NCBI GenBank assembly: GCA_023381615.1
Contig: JAMCQL010000032.1
Coordinates: forward strand, 47,618-111,617
Source of the DNA: Bacteroidota bacterium
GTDB taxonomy: Bacteria; Bacteroidota; Ignavibacteria; Kryptoniales; JAKASW01
Direction: 5' to 3'
Length of the DNA: 64,000 nucleotides
Positions within the stretch are counted from its first letter, which is position 1, and each line of letters begins with the position of its first letter. A program made the position numbers and the translations under genes. The notes below the pieces were generated by a model that did no database searches, was not told where the DNA came from, and worked only from the letters and a program-made list of their open reading frames with translations. Positions 17,043 to 26,424 of the stretch are shown here, one piece after another.

Positions 17043-17932
17043 CTGAATCCGCAATTAATTTCTCTGTTATTGGTCCTGGGAAAGTCGGCTCGAGTGTGGC
17101 AAGAGCCTTGGTAGGGCTGGGTTGGCGGTGCAGTTCAATAGTTTACAAGAGGAAATCGAAGGCAAAACTTAAAGAACTGATATCCAACTTTCCGCACGCC
17201 TTTATTACAAATTCAATCCTAGAATTGAAGCCTGATTTCGATTTGCTCCTAATTACCGTTAACGATGACGCCATTGAGAGAGTCACTTCTGAATTGAGCG
17301 AGCTGACAGACTTTGATTGGAAGGGAAAGGTTGTACTTCATGCAAGCGGCGTTGTTGAATTAGAGACACTTTCCGGTTTGCGGGATTTGGGAGCGCACGT
17401 GGGAGCGCTTCATCCTATCGCCGCGTTTGCGCGTGAGTTTTCCACTGAACGTGCCGAGGAAATCTATTATGATTTTTTAGGAGATAAGCATTGCTTAGAT
17501 GCTGCGCGCAAAATCACTGCTGCATTGAATTCTAAACTGCTGATCTTGAATTCGGAGAGAGAAAGAGTTCTTCTTCATTTAGCAAGCGTAATTGCATCCA
17601 ATTCTGTTGTGATCGCTGTAAGAAGCGCCGAAGATCTCATTTCGAATTTCGTTGATGTAAATGACTCTAAAGTAATATTAGAGCGTCTACTGGGATCGAC
17701 AGTTGAGAACTTATCAACGCTGCACAATATGAACGCATTGACCGGACCATTAAAGCGTGGAGATGCCAATGTAATCTCAAAGCACATCAAGGCGCTTGAA
17801 AATGATGAGCTCTTTTTGCAGTTTTACAAATCACTATCAAGGCTTGGGATAGAGGCGCTCTTAAAAAATGAGAGCGATAAATCCCGCAAGACACGTTTAA
17901 ACAAAATTAAGAAACTGTTGGAGGACAAATGA
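17039..17932 (+). CDS. Rossmann-like and DUF2520 domain protein
   Basis: 297 residues from GTG (GTGA overlap with amrB). The N-terminus has a dinucleotide-binding loop (VIGPGKVGSSVARALV), and the second half matches the DUF2520 helical domain, with the conserved GALHPIAAF block. The arrangement resembles 6-phosphogluconate or ketopantoate reductases, but no substrate is known. In many Bacteroidota this gene lies near biosynthetic genes. It overlaps the next gene (nucleotidyltransferase) as ATGA. Confidence 0.85.
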   Translation: MTESAINFSVIGPGKVGSSVARALVGLGWRCSSIVYKRKSKAKLKELISNFPHAFITNSILELKPDFDLLLITVNDDAIERVTSELSELTDFDWKGKVVLHASGVVELETLSGLRDLGAHVGALHPIAAFAREFSTERAEEIYYDFLGDKHCLDAARKITAALNSKLLILNSERERVLLHLASVIASNSVVIAVRSAEDLISNFVDVNDSKVILERLLGSTVENLSTLHNMNALTGPLKRGDANVISKHIKALENDELFLQFYKSLSRLGIEALLKNESDKSRKTRLNKIKKLLEDK

Positions 17933-19005
17933 AGTTGAAGGCGCTGATTGCCAGTGGCGGAAGAGGAACGCGTCTCAGGCCAATAACTCACACGCAAAAC
18001 AAACATCTGATTCCGATAGCGAACAAGCCGATTCTGCATTACGCAATTGAAGCAGCTGCGATGGCTGGCATAACAGAAATTGCAATTGTTACGAATGCGG
18101 ACAGCGATGAGGTTCCACGCGCAATCGGCGACGGATCGAAGTGGGGAGTAAAGATAACTTACATCCCTCAAAACGCTCCTCTCGGACTTGCTCATGTGGT
18201 TAGGATTGCCGAACCTTTCATTGCGAAAGACAACTTCATCTTTTATTTGGGCGACAATATGGTCGTAGGAGGAGTGAAGCGATACGTTGATGCGTTCACG
18301 AGCAGCGGCGCGAATTGTTATCTGACTCTTGCGAAAGTGAAAGACCCAGAGAGGTTTGGAGTTCCGGAAATAAAAAATGGTGCAATCGTCAAAGTCGAGG
18401 AGAAGCCAAAGAATCCCAAGAGCAACTATGCGGTTGCCGGTATCTATATCTATGACAAAAACATTTTCGAGGCAGTGAACAATATAGAGCCGAGTGCCCG
18501 CGGAGAACTGGAAATATCCGACGCGCATCAATACCTCATCGATCATGGATATAAAATCGGGTTTGCCGAGATAACAGGATGGTGGAAAGATACTGGAAAA
18601 CCAACCGATCTTCTCGAAGCGAACAGGTTGATACTTGAAAACACTGAAGCTCTTGTTGAACCGGGAGTTGATGTCGATTCCCGCAGCGACGTTGCAGGCA
18701 GAGTTGTTCTGCAGAAGGGCTGCAAGATCATAAACAGCAAAGTTAGGGGTCCGGCAATTATTGGCGAAGGAGCCGTGATCGAAAACAGCTACGTCGGACC
18801 TTTCACGTCAATCGGTTCGAATACCCATATGACAAACAGCGAGGTTGAATACAGTATAATTCTGAAAGGATGTAAAATCTTGGATGCAGGCATGCGAATC
18901 GAGGGAAGCTTGCTCGGAAACGACGTTGAAATCGTCAGAACGGACGGCAAGCCCCGCGTCCAGCGTTTTATGATCGGCGACCAAAGCCGCGTAGAAGTTG
19001 CTTAG
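17929..19005 (+). CDS. Sugar-1-phosphate nucleotidyltransferase, RmlA-like long form
   Basis: 358 residues. The N-terminal NTP-transferase domain has ALIASGGRGTRLRPITHT, the metal-site loop FYLGDNMV and VEEKPKNPKS. The C-terminal third (about 245-358) is a left-handed beta-helix built of hexapeptide-like turns (KVRGPAIIGEGAVIENSYVG). This long form is called glucose-1-phosphate thymidylyltransferase but is often of archaeal type with broad specificity, so dTDP-glucose synthesis is likely but not certain. It is not next to other rml genes here. Confidence 0.87.
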   Translation: MKLKALIASGGRGTRLRPITHTQNKHLIPIANKPILHYAIEAAAMAGITEIAIVTNADSDEVPRAIGDGSKWGVKITYIPQNAPLGLAHVVRIAEPFIAKDNFIFYLGDNMVVGGVKRYVDAFTSSGANCYLTLAKVKDPERFGVPEIKNGAIVKVEEKPKNPKSNYAVAGIYIYDKNIFEAVNNIEPSARGELEISDAHQYLIDHGYKIGFAEITGWWKDTGKPTDLLEANRLILENTEALVEPGVDVDSRSDVAGRVVLQKGCKIINSKVRGPAIIGEGAVIENSYVGPFTSIGSNTHMTNSEVEYSIILKGCKILDAGMRIEGSLLGNDVEIVRTDGKPRVQRFMIGDQSRVEVA

Positions 19006-19023
19006 ACAAAGGAGCGAACAACT

Positions 19024-19806
19024 ATGGATTTCCAAACAATCAAATACGGAAAAGAAAATCATGCGGCGATTATTACAATTAATCGTCCTGATAAGCTGAA
19101 TGCGCTTAACGCAACCGTAATCAAAGAATTAGGCTCAGCTCTAAATCTTGCGGAAACCGACAAAGATGTTGCTGCGGTCATAATAACGGGCGCGGGTGAA
19201 AAGGCTTTTGTTGCGGGAGCAGATATCTCTGAATTGAACAAGTTGGATGTGATTACCGCGAAAGATTTCGCTGAGCGAGGACAAATGCTTTTTAATAATA
19301 TTGAGAAATTCAAAAAACCGGTTATCGCCGCTGTAAACGGCTATGCGCTCGGCGGCGGAAGCGAACTTGCATGGGCTTGCCACATCAGAATTGCCTCGAC
19401 TAACGCAAAGTTTGGTCAACCGGAAGTGAATCTCGGCATAATTCCGGGATATGGTGGTACACAAAGGCTCGTAAGATTAGTGGGGCGCGGTATAGCAACA
19501 GAATTGATAATTACGGGAAATCAAATCGACGCGGAGACCGCCCTGCGTTTCCGTTTGGTCAATAAGGTTGTCGAACAGGCTCAACTTTTGTCTACGGCAC
19601 TGCAATTGGTCGAGTCGATTGCAGAGCGGGGACCGTTTGCAATTCGACTTGCGCTTCAGGCGATTGACGCAGCAGTGCAGCTGCCGCAAGACGAAGGAAT
19701 GAAACTCGAAGCTCAGCTTTTTGCTTTGTGCTGCGGAACTGCCGACCAGAAAGAGGGAACGTCGGCATTTCTTGAAAAGCGCAAACCGGTCTGGAAGGGC
19801 GCCTGA
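19024..19806 (+). CDS. Enoyl-CoA hydratase/isomerase (crotonase family)
   Basis: 260 residues. The oxyanion-hole segments FVAGADISEL and NGYALGGGSELAWACHIRIAS and the catalytic-Glu region FGQPEVNLGIIPGYGGTQRL (Glu of the PEVNLG and the GYGG turn) are all present, so it should be an active hydratase. It would hydrate 2-enoyl-CoA in beta-oxidation or the butanoate pathway; its partners, thiolase and 3-hydroxyacyl-CoA dehydrogenase, lie at 31089-33134. The start at 19024 has AAAGGAG 8 bases ahead. Confidence 0.93.
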   Translation: MDFQTIKYGKENHAAIITINRPDKLNALNATVIKELGSALNLAETDKDVAAVIITGAGEKAFVAGADISELNKLDVITAKDFAERGQMLFNNIEKFKKPVIAAVNGYALGGGSELAWACHIRIASTNAKFGQPEVNLGIIPGYGGTQRLVRLVGRGIATELIITGNQIDAETALRFRLVNKVVEQAQLLSTALQLVESIAERGPFAIRLALQAIDAAVQLPQDEGMKLEAQLFALCCGTADQKEGTSAFLEKRKPVWKGA

Positions 19807-19869
19807 AAGTAAACGCAGGAATTTTCTGTCCTTTTATAACCCTCCCGTTTTTAGTAAATTATTTGCGCA

Positions 19870-20982
19870 ATGATAAATAACGTGGAGAAGCCGAGAGTTG
19901 TGGCTGCGATGAGCGGAGGCGTAGATTCGTCCCTCGCTGCCGTGCTCATGCTGGAGCAGGGTTATGATGTCGTCGGTGTTACAATCAAGACTTACGATTA
20001 CGAGGATGTCGGTGGGAATGACAATCGCGACTCGAGCTGCTGCTCGATTGACGGGATTAACATGGCAAGAAGCGTCGCCAGCAAATACAATTTCCCGCAC
20101 TACGTTTTTGACTTCAGCGAGCGGTTCAAAAGGGAAGTTATCGACGAGTTTGTCGCCGAATATCTTGCGGGACGAACTCCAAATCCGTGCGTGATCTGCA
20201 ATCGCAAAATAAAGTGGGAATACCTGCTCGAGAAGGCAAACAGTCTTGGCGCGGACTACATTTGCACGGGACATTATGCGAAAGTAAGATTTGACGGTGA
20301 TACAAAAAGGTATGTTCTGTCGAGAGGAAGTGACACGACGAAAGATCAATCTTATGCATTATACGGATTGACGCAGGAGAGTTTGAGCAAGACAATTTTC
20401 CCGCTTGCTGAAATGACAAAGCCGGAAGTTCGTGAGTTGTCTTCGAAGTTCGGTTTGGCAAGCGCTGACAAACCGGAAAGTTATGAAATATGTTTTGTTG
20501 CGGACAATGATTACACAAGATTCTTGAGAGACTCTGTGCCGGGGTTGGAATCCAGAATTGCTGACGGAGAAATTGTTCTTGACGGCAAATCAATTGGCAA
20601 GCATCATGGTTATGCTTTCTATACGATCGGCCAGAGAAAAGGTCTTGGAATCAGCTACGAAAAACCTTTGTACGTCAAAGGCATAGATGCAAATAGGAAT
20701 GTCGTCGAGGTTGATGTTGATGAAAAGTTATATGCCAAAACTCTTGTTGCCGAGCGGGTCAATATGGTGAAATATTCTGAAATTTCGGAGCAAAAAATTT
20801 ACAAAGCAAAAATCCGTTACAAAGACGGCGGAGCCAGTTGCTTTGTCAGGAAAATTGATGGAGAACGAATGGAAGTTGAATTTGTCAGCCCTCGCAGGGC
20901 AATAACACCGGGACAGAGTGTGGTTGTATATGAAAATGACGATGTTGTCGCCGGCGGAATTATATCGAGCGTTCTGAACTGA
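19870..20982 (+). CDS. mnmA: tRNA-specific 2-thiouridylase MnmA
   Basis: 370 residues. PP-loop AAMSGGVDSSLAA, the nucleophile region TPNPCVICNRKIKWE, the tRNA-contact block CTGHYAKV, and the second catalytic Cys in SYEICFVADNDY are all seen. The enzyme thiolates uridine 34 of Lys, Glu and Gln tRNAs. The ATG follows a 63-base gap, so it probably has its own promoter. The lone receiver gene starts 1 base after its stop. Confidence 0.96.
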   Translation: MINNVEKPRVVAAMSGGVDSSLAAVLMLEQGYDVVGVTIKTYDYEDVGGNDNRDSSCCSIDGINMARSVASKYNFPHYVFDFSERFKREVIDEFVAEYLAGRTPNPCVICNRKIKWEYLLEKANSLGADYICTGHYAKVRFDGDTKRYVLSRGSDTTKDQSYALYGLTQESLSKTIFPLAEMTKPEVRELSSKFGLASADKPESYEICFVADNDYTRFLRDSVPGLESRIADGEIVLDGKSIGKHHGYAFYTIGQRKGLGISYEKPLYVKGIDANRNVVEVDVDEKLYAKTLVAERVNMVKYSEISEQKIYKAKIRYKDGGASCFVRKIDGERMEVEFVSPRRAITPGQSVVVYENDDVVAGGIISSVLN

Positions 20983-20983
20983 C

Positions 20984-21391
20984 ATGGCAAATTATTCAGT
21001 TCTAATTGCAGATGATGACGACTCACAAAGAGAAGTGCAAAAGTTGGTCCTAAGTGATGTCCAGAAAAGTATGGGTGCCGAGTTGAAAATTGACGAAGCG
21101 GAAGACAGTGTGCAGACACGAAAACTTCTTGGCGAGAAAGAGTACGACCTGATTATCCTTGATAATGAATTCAAAGATGACTTGATGCAGGGTCACTTGC
21201 CGGGAATAGCAATTTTGCAATTGATGAGAAAGAGCGGTCTAAACATGTCTTCGCCAACAATCTTCTGCAGCGGCGATCCGTACAACACGCTTAGGCCTAT
21301 GGTAGAAAAGTTTGGAGCTGTTTATTATCCAAAAGCCAAAGCGGATGCAGAAGAAATGACCAAGTTGTACTCCAAACTATTGCAGGAATAA
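20984..21391 (+). CDS. Stand-alone response regulator receiver domain
   Basis: 135 residues, one CheY-like domain without an output domain. The acidic pocket (LIADDDDSQ), the phosphoacceptor Asp (LIILDNEF) and a conserved-position Lys (YYPKAKAD) are visible. A longer loop after the phospho-Asp (KDDLMQGHLPG) is unusual. It ends one base from the end of a convergent minus-strand operon that begins with a histidine kinase, which is a candidate partner by proximity only. Confidence 0.82.
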   Translation: MANYSVLIADDDDSQREVQKLVLSDVQKSMGAELKIDEAEDSVQTRKLLGEKEYDLIILDNEFKDDLMQGHLPGIAILQLMRKSGLNMSSPTIFCSGDPYNTLRPMVEKFGAVYYPKAKADAEEMTKLYSKLLQE

Positions 21392-21392
21392 C

Positions 21393-22082
21393 TCACTTCT
21401 CCAGCACGATTATGATGTGCTGTGCCTTGTCGACAAGTTTTAGAAGCGGATAATTAACCATTCGCCAAACCCAGAGGGGCAATTTTTCAAAAAGACTTGC
21501 GGCGCGAATCACGGTGAGGACTTTGCTCCCGAACAAATACACACTCGTCTTTGCCGAAGGGAAGAAGGAAAGAAGCGTTTCACGGTCGAAGCTATGGAGA
21601 TGGGCATTCATAGGAGTCGGTTGATTGCAGTGAATGCAGAGGGTGTATCGGATATTTTCCTTATAGGGAGTTGAGACAATTGCCTTGCCGCCGGGCTTCA
21701 GCACTCTGAGAATTTCCTTCGCGGCTGCTTGTGGAGAATTGAGGTGTTCCAGAATTTCGGAAACAATCACGAATTCTTGTGACTCGTTCTTGAACGGAAG
21801 AAAATGAGCATCCGCCATCACGGGCGCCGAGAAATCCGATTTAAGTTTAGCCAGATTGTTCAGGGAAAGGTCGACAAACAAGATTTGTTCGTGGGGAATT
21901 GTCGATGTCCATCCGCCGCCGCTTCCTATATCAAGCACCGACTTGGGTTTGCCCGCCAGCTTGAGAATGAATTTTCTGAAAAGGTTATCGTATGCGCGAC
22001 CTGCCGGATCAGGATTGTCAAAATAATCGAAGTGTTCGGCGTCCAATTTATAGTGAGTGATGTAGTCGGTGCAGTAGTTCAC
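21393..22082 (-). CDS. Class I SAM-dependent methyltransferase
   Basis: 229 residues. SAM-binding motif I is VLDIGSGGGWT, with downstream SEILEHLNSP and LRVLKPGGKAIVSTP, typical of methyltransferase type 11. The HCNQPTPMNAHLHSFDRETLLSFF segment suits the small-molecule or lipid-modifying group. No substrate can be assigned. It is the last gene of a three-gene operon, overlapping the macro-domain gene as ATGA. Confidence 0.82.
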   Translation of the reverse strand: MNYCTDYITHYKLDAEHFDYFDNPDPAGRAYDNLFRKFILKLAGKPKSVLDIGSGGGWTSTIPHEQILFVDLSLNNLAKLKSDFSAPVMADAHFLPFKNESQEFVIVSEILEHLNSPQAAAKEILRVLKPGGKAIVSTPYKENIRYTLCIHCNQPTPMNAHLHSFDRETLLSFFPSAKTSVYLFGSKVLTVIRAASLFEKLPLWVWRMVNYPLLKLVDKAQHIIIVLEK

Positions 22083-22606
22083 TGTTTCAACTTTCTTAGT
22101 TCTTCCGCAAAGGCATCGTAAGCCTCATCATCGAACAGGACGAAGGTAACACGGCGCAATGACTTTGCTTGTTGAAGGAAAGAATTAGTTTCTTTTGTCA
22201 TTATCCTTGCCGCTTCTGACAATGGAAATCCGCCCACGCCGGTGCCGAGAGCGGGGAAAGCCACAGACTTTATTTCGTTTGACTCCGCAAGTCGGAGAGC
22301 TGAACGGGTTGCGCTTAAGATTTTTGTTTCGTTTGTCTGAAGGTCTTGCCCCATGACTGCGGCATGTATCACATGTTTCGCTTTCAGTGTGCCCGCGCTC
22401 GTTATGACTGCCTCTCCGACAGGTTTCGGTCCCTGTCTCATTGCCTCTTGCTCGATAACCATTCCGCCTCTGCGTTTAATTGCTCCGGCGACGCCTCCAC
22501 CCATCCAGAAATGGTTATTGGCGGCATTCACTATCGTTTCACCGTCGTAATCGGTGATGTCTCCTTTTATTGCCTCGAGCGTTTTCTGTCCGATTTCTAT
22601 TTTCAT
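22079..22606 (-). CDS. Macro domain protein (ADP-ribose/O-acetyl-ADP-ribose hydrolase-like)
   Basis: 175 residues, a single macro domain. The ligand-binding loops IVNAANNHFWMGGGVAGAI and the distal GVGGFPLSEAARIM are complete, as in YmdB/TTHA-type proteins that bind or hydrolyse ADP-ribose derivatives. It overlaps the kinase gene before it and the methyltransferase after it by four bases each, so translation is coupled. The pairing with a sensor kinase is not one I recognise. Confidence 0.9.
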   Translation of the reverse strand: MKIEIGQKTLEAIKGDITDYDGETIVNAANNHFWMGGGVAGAIKRRGGMVIEQEAMRQGPKPVGEAVITSAGTLKAKHVIHAAVMGQDLQTNETKILSATRSALRLAESNEIKSVAFPALGTGVGGFPLSEAARIMTKETNSFLQQAKSLRRVTFVLFDDEAYDAFAEELRKLKQ

Positions 22607-24258
22607 TTTTTCTGCGTAATCGGAATTTTCAGAATCATCTTTGTGCCTTTCCCGATTTCGCTCTGAATTTCTATCTCGCCGTTATGATCATCGATAATCT
22701 TTTTTACGATAGCCATTCCAAGACCGGTTCCATGTTTCTTCCCATAAGTGACAAAAGGCTCGAATATTTTCTTCCTAATTTCTTCCGGCATACCACTTCC
22801 GGTGTCCTCCAATTCGATCATGAGAGTATTGTCGTCAGAATGCGAACGCACAAAGAAATTCCCGCCATTCGGCATGGCATCGGCGGCGTTGCCGGCAATA
22901 TTCAGGATGACTCGCGTCATCTTATCCATATCAATTTCAACTTCGCCGGCAAATGTATTCTCGTTATGAAGTTCAATATTTCGCTTCTCAAAGTCTTTCT
23001 GCAGAAACCACAGGACGCCCGCTAAGAACTCGTCAAACTTTACTTTTTGGATATTCATCTGCGAGACACCTCGCGAGAAATCGAGAACCTCCTGTGCCAT
23101 GTTGACGAGCCTGTCTATCTGTTTAGTTATCTCGTCGACAAGGCTAGCGGCTTCTTCGCTGCCCGCCTTCTTCTTCAATACCTGAGCGTAGACTCGGATT
23201 GTGGACATCGGATTTTTTATGTCGTGGATTATTGTCCCTGCCATTCTGCCCACCGCGGAAAGCCGTTCTGTCTTTACCATCTCGAGCGCAAGTCGTGAGT
23301 TTTCTATAGCGATGGAAGCGTGAATTGAAAATGCCTTGAGAAACGTTTCATCTTCGGAATCGAACTTTCCTTTTCTCTTGTTGATGAGCTGGAACACGCC
23401 GATGATTTTATTGTCTTTATTGCGCATCGGCACACACAGGATGTTCTTTGTTTTGAATCCGGACTTCAGGTCGAACTCCGGATTGAACCGCGGATCGTTA
23501 TATGCTTCTTGGATGTTTATCGTCTCGCCGGTTTCAGCGACGTAGCCGGAGATACCTTTGCCAATCGGCTGTCTAATTTCATTCATCTCATTGCCGACAA
23601 TTATTCGCGACCAGATTTCATTTGTGTTATCGTCAACGAGATAAATTGTCCCGCGCTCGGCATCGGTAATGCGCATTGCTTCGTTGAGAATTAGCTGCAA
23701 GACTCTGTCTATTTCGAGGGAAGAGTTAACTGTTCGTGTAGCTTCGATTAGTGAATTCAGTCTCGCAATTTCCTTTTCGGAATTTTGCCGTTGGAACTCG
23801 ATTTGATTTTTGAGCGCGTCGTTGGAGGCGCGAAGCCTGTCGGAGAGAGTCCTCGCTATGTTCCATGAAATTTGTGGAAATCTTACGAGGAATGATGAGA
23901 TCGTTTTTTTCTCGAAACAGATTAATGTCGAGTCTCGCGTCGCTACTGCAGATGCGGAATTTTTGTTCTCAGCCAGAGGCTGATCCGCCTCCGGCGGACC
24001 GTCAATTGCCGCCATTTCTCCAAAGAAGTCCCCGGCTTTGAGGACCCCGAGGATTTCTTCCTTTTCTCCAACTTGCTTGCGGATTTCAACTTCACCTGAT
24101 TTGAGAATATACAGCGCGGTTCCCACCGCTCCTTCCGTTAAGACAGTCCTTCCTGCGGGAATTGTTTCCTCAGCAGCTGACTTCAGCAATTCCGTTATTT
24201 CAGTTTCATTCAAACCTTTGAATAAGGAATACATATGATATCTCTCGATTGGCACCAA
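22603..24258 (-). CDS. Sensor histidine kinase with cNMP-binding and GAF domains
   Basis: 551 residues with no membrane segment. In order: a cyclic-nucleotide-binding domain (about 10-135, with GDFFGEMAAIDG), a coiled-coil linker, a GAF domain (about 185-320), HisKA with the phosphoacceptor in IIHDIKNPMSTIR (about residue 345) and HATPase_c (NIAGNAADAMPNGG, DTGSGMPEEI, GTGLGMAI). It should be a cytoplasmic kinase sensing a nucleotide and another small ligand. The cNMP domain is interrupted after AAIDG by about 12 residues (PPEADQPLAENKN) encoded partly by a palindromic DNA element; the canonical SASAVA then resumes. Its partner regulator is not adjacent on this strand, though a lone receiver ends next to this operon. 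Confidence 0.93.
   Translation of the reverse strand: MVPIERYHMYSLFKGLNETEITELLKSAAEETIPAGRTVLTEGAVGTALYILKSGEVEIRKQVGEKEEILGVLKAGDFFGEMAAIDGPPEADQPLAENKNSASAVATRDSTLICFEKKTISSFLVRFPQISWNIARTLSDRLRASNDALKNQIEFQRQNSEKEIARLNSLIEATRTVNSSLEIDRVLQLILNEAMRITDAERGTIYLVDDNTNEIWSRIIVGNEMNEIRQPIGKGISGYVAETGETINIQEAYNDPRFNPEFDLKSGFKTKNILCVPMRNKDNKIIGVFQLINKRKGKFDSEDETFLKAFSIHASIAIENSRLALEMVKTERLSAVGRMAGTIIHDIKNPMSTIRVYAQVLKKKAGSEEAASLVDEITKQIDRLVNMAQEVLDFSRGVSQMNIQKVKFDEFLAGVLWFLQKDFEKRNIELHNENTFAGEVEIDMDKMTRVILNIAGNAADAMPNGGNFFVRSHSDDNTLMIELEDTGSGMPEEIRKKIFEPFVTYGKKHGTGLGMAIVKKIIDDHNGEIEIQSEIGKGTKMILKIPITQKK
23970..23998. repeat. Palindromic element inside the histidine kinase gene
   Basis: Two short hairpins lie back to back: 23970-23982 (CAGCC/GGCTG) and 23984-23998 (TCCGCC/GGCGGA, loop TCC). 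They encode the PPEADQPLA insertion in the cNMP-binding domain, exactly where homologous proteins have a short turn. Confidence 0.75.
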
Positions 24259-24406
24259 AAGTTAATTTAACAGCGATATAATCGCAACTTTGCTGACTGC
24301 AGTGAATTGCAAAAATCCTGAAGAACAAAAACAAAAGTGTACCGCCGGGGTTAGAAACCGACTTGATTTTAAGTTCACCATACAGCTATTTTATTTCGTA
24401 ATTGCA

Positions 24407-26422
24407 GTGCGCACAAAATCTTATTTAATTTTCCTCGTTTTGATCTTCACAGCGGCAGTCTTCGACGGCTGCTTCGCGTGGAACTATATTTCAGATGGAT
24501 ACCAGAATTTTTCCGCCTACTTCAACACTTATTATAACGGTCAGGCTGCCTTTGAAGATGGATTGAAGGAGGTTAAAAGCAGTATCAAGGAAAGAGAAAT
24601 CGCGCTGATCTCCGGCGCGCAGCCATATCCTTTCGTGATCAACGAGGCGATAAGACAAAAGTTCTATATCGCGATTGAAAAAGCCTCCAAAGTTCTCCAG
24701 CTTTATCCGTCCTCAGAGTTTACGGAAAACTGTCTTTTCATTATTGGAATATGCGATTACTATGAGGGAGATAACATCGGAGGCCAAAGAAAATTCAATG
24801 AGATAGAAGCCACATTCCCTAAGAGTAGCAGATACACTGAAGCAGAAATGTATTTCGGACTTATGCGACTGAAAAGTCTCGATTACGACGCTGCGTTTGC
24901 ATCTCTTAATAAAGCGATCGGCATAGCGGAAAAGAAGAAGAATATGCCGGTGGCCGCGAAAGCCGCCGAAGGACTCAGTGATTATTTCCTTTCCCAAAAT
25001 GATACTACAAGGGCTGCGGTCTATCTAGATTCCGCTGCGACATTTTCCACTGGAGACGAAGCTGCAATCTACGCTTGCAAAGAGGGGAGCATGCTCGTTG
25101 GCATTGGCGATTACGTAAATGCAAAACGCGCTTACGAAAAAGCTTATGCCCAAGCGCGTGATGTTCGATTGCGATTTTATTCTAAGTATTATCTTGCGCG
25201 AGTTCAAAGAATGCAAGGAAAATATTATTCCGCCCTCGGCAATCTGAATGAAATACGAGATGACGATAAGTTCTTTCAATATTTTCCATTGGTTGACTAT
25301 CAAGAATCCGAAGTTCTTTATGACTCAGGTGCGGTCTCATCTGCTGTTACAAATTTTCAGAGAATTGACACGGCTTATGCCTCGAATGAAGCCGCGACGC
25401 GAAGCGCTTTCAAACTTGGAAATATTTACCTTTATACTGTGGGCGATTACCAGACAGCGTTGAGATTTTTCCAAAGATGTGCCGTTCATCCGTCCGTCTA
25501 CACCATAAGTCCGAAGGCTCAGTTGTTGTCTGGGCTACTGCAGGAATATTTCATTATCGGGTACAGAGTCCAACTCTCGGACAGTTTGTACACGCAAGCT
25601 CTTCATGCCGCAGAAAGGAATGACTCGGCGATCGCGCACAGTCAGGTAGTTATTGACACGTTGTATGAGCATGCCGCCGATGCGCGGCAATCGTTTGCCG
25701 GATTTTTCCTATTCAAACTCCAGATACCGGATTCAGCCATCGCTTACTATAAATCGATTGTGCACCATTTTCAGAAGTCAAAGGCTTACTCTTCTTCGCT
25801 CTATACTCTTGGCGAATATTATTATTCTGCAGGCGACACGGCAGAAGGACAAAAATATCTGACACAGCTGCTCCAGGAGCATCCGGAATCGCATTACGCA
25901 GACGCGGCAAGTTCGCTATTAGGAAAACGGCCGCCAACATACGTGGATTCGTCTCGGGTGCAGTATGACCGCGCGATGGATCTCGAAAAAAATGGAGACT
26001 ACGATTCTGCGGTAAAAACCCTCGACGATTTACTGAAAGATCAAAAGTTGTCGATAGCTCCTCAGGTTTTGTACGCGGCAGGCTGGATTTACGAAAACAA
26101 ATTGTCGCAGCCGGACTCTGCTTATGTTTATTACAAACAACTTGCTACGAAATATCCGTCGAGCAATTTTAGTGCGAATGTGACGCTGGCTTTGACAGGC
26201 TATGAACAGGCCGAGCGCGACAGCGCCTTAGCAAGAAGTCTGGCAAAGGCCAAGGATTCGACCGCCAGCAGTCCACCGAAGCCTCTGCAACCTGCGATCA
26301 CGCCTCAATATTCGAAAGTGGATTCGGCAGAAACTGTCCGCCGCCCTCCGATTATGAATCGTGCTGATTCTCTTGCTATTCAGCGCGAGCAGCTTAAAGA
26401 ATTAATCAAGCACGAGAAATAA
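24407..26422 (+). CDS. Tetratricopeptide-repeat outer-membrane lipoprotein
   Basis: About 671 residues if started at GTG 24407, which yields a signal peptide with lipobox FDGC (RTKSYLIFLVLIFTAAVFDGC); a TTG at 24290 would add 39 residues without a sensible signal. The rest is helical repeats of TPR type across its whole length (for example SEFTENCLFIIGICDYYEGDNIGGQRKFNEIE, SAYVYYKQLATKYPSSNFSA), ending in a charged tail after a Pro-rich segment. It is likely a periplasm-facing scaffold in the outer membrane. It is divergent from the kinase operon, with the intergenic region 24259-24406 holding the promoters for both. Confidence 0.8.
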   Translation: MRTKSYLIFLVLIFTAAVFDGCFAWNYISDGYQNFSAYFNTYYNGQAAFEDGLKEVKSSIKEREIALISGAQPYPFVINEAIRQKFYIAIEKASKVLQLYPSSEFTENCLFIIGICDYYEGDNIGGQRKFNEIEATFPKSSRYTEAEMYFGLMRLKSLDYDAAFASLNKAIGIAEKKKNMPVAAKAAEGLSDYFLSQNDTTRAAVYLDSAATFSTGDEAAIYACKEGSMLVGIGDYVNAKRAYEKAYAQARDVRLRFYSKYYLARVQRMQGKYYSALGNLNEIRDDDKFFQYFPLVDYQESEVLYDSGAVSSAVTNFQRIDTAYASNEAATRSAFKLGNIYLYTVGDYQTALRFFQRCAVHPSVYTISPKAQLLSGLLQEYFIIGYRVQLSDSLYTQALHAAERNDSAIAHSQVVIDTLYEHAADARQSFAGFFLFKLQIPDSAIAYYKSIVHHFQKSKAYSSSLYTLGEYYYSAGDTAEGQKYLTQLLQEHPESHYADAASSLLGKRPPTYVDSSRVQYDRAMDLEKNGDYDSAVKTLDDLLKDQKLSIAPQVLYAAGWIYENKLSQPDSAYVYYKQLATKYPSSNFSANVTLALTGYEQAERDSALARSLAKAKDSTASSPPKPLQPAITPQYSKVDSAETVRRPPIMNRADSLAIQREQLKELIKHEK

Positions 26423-26424
26423 GT

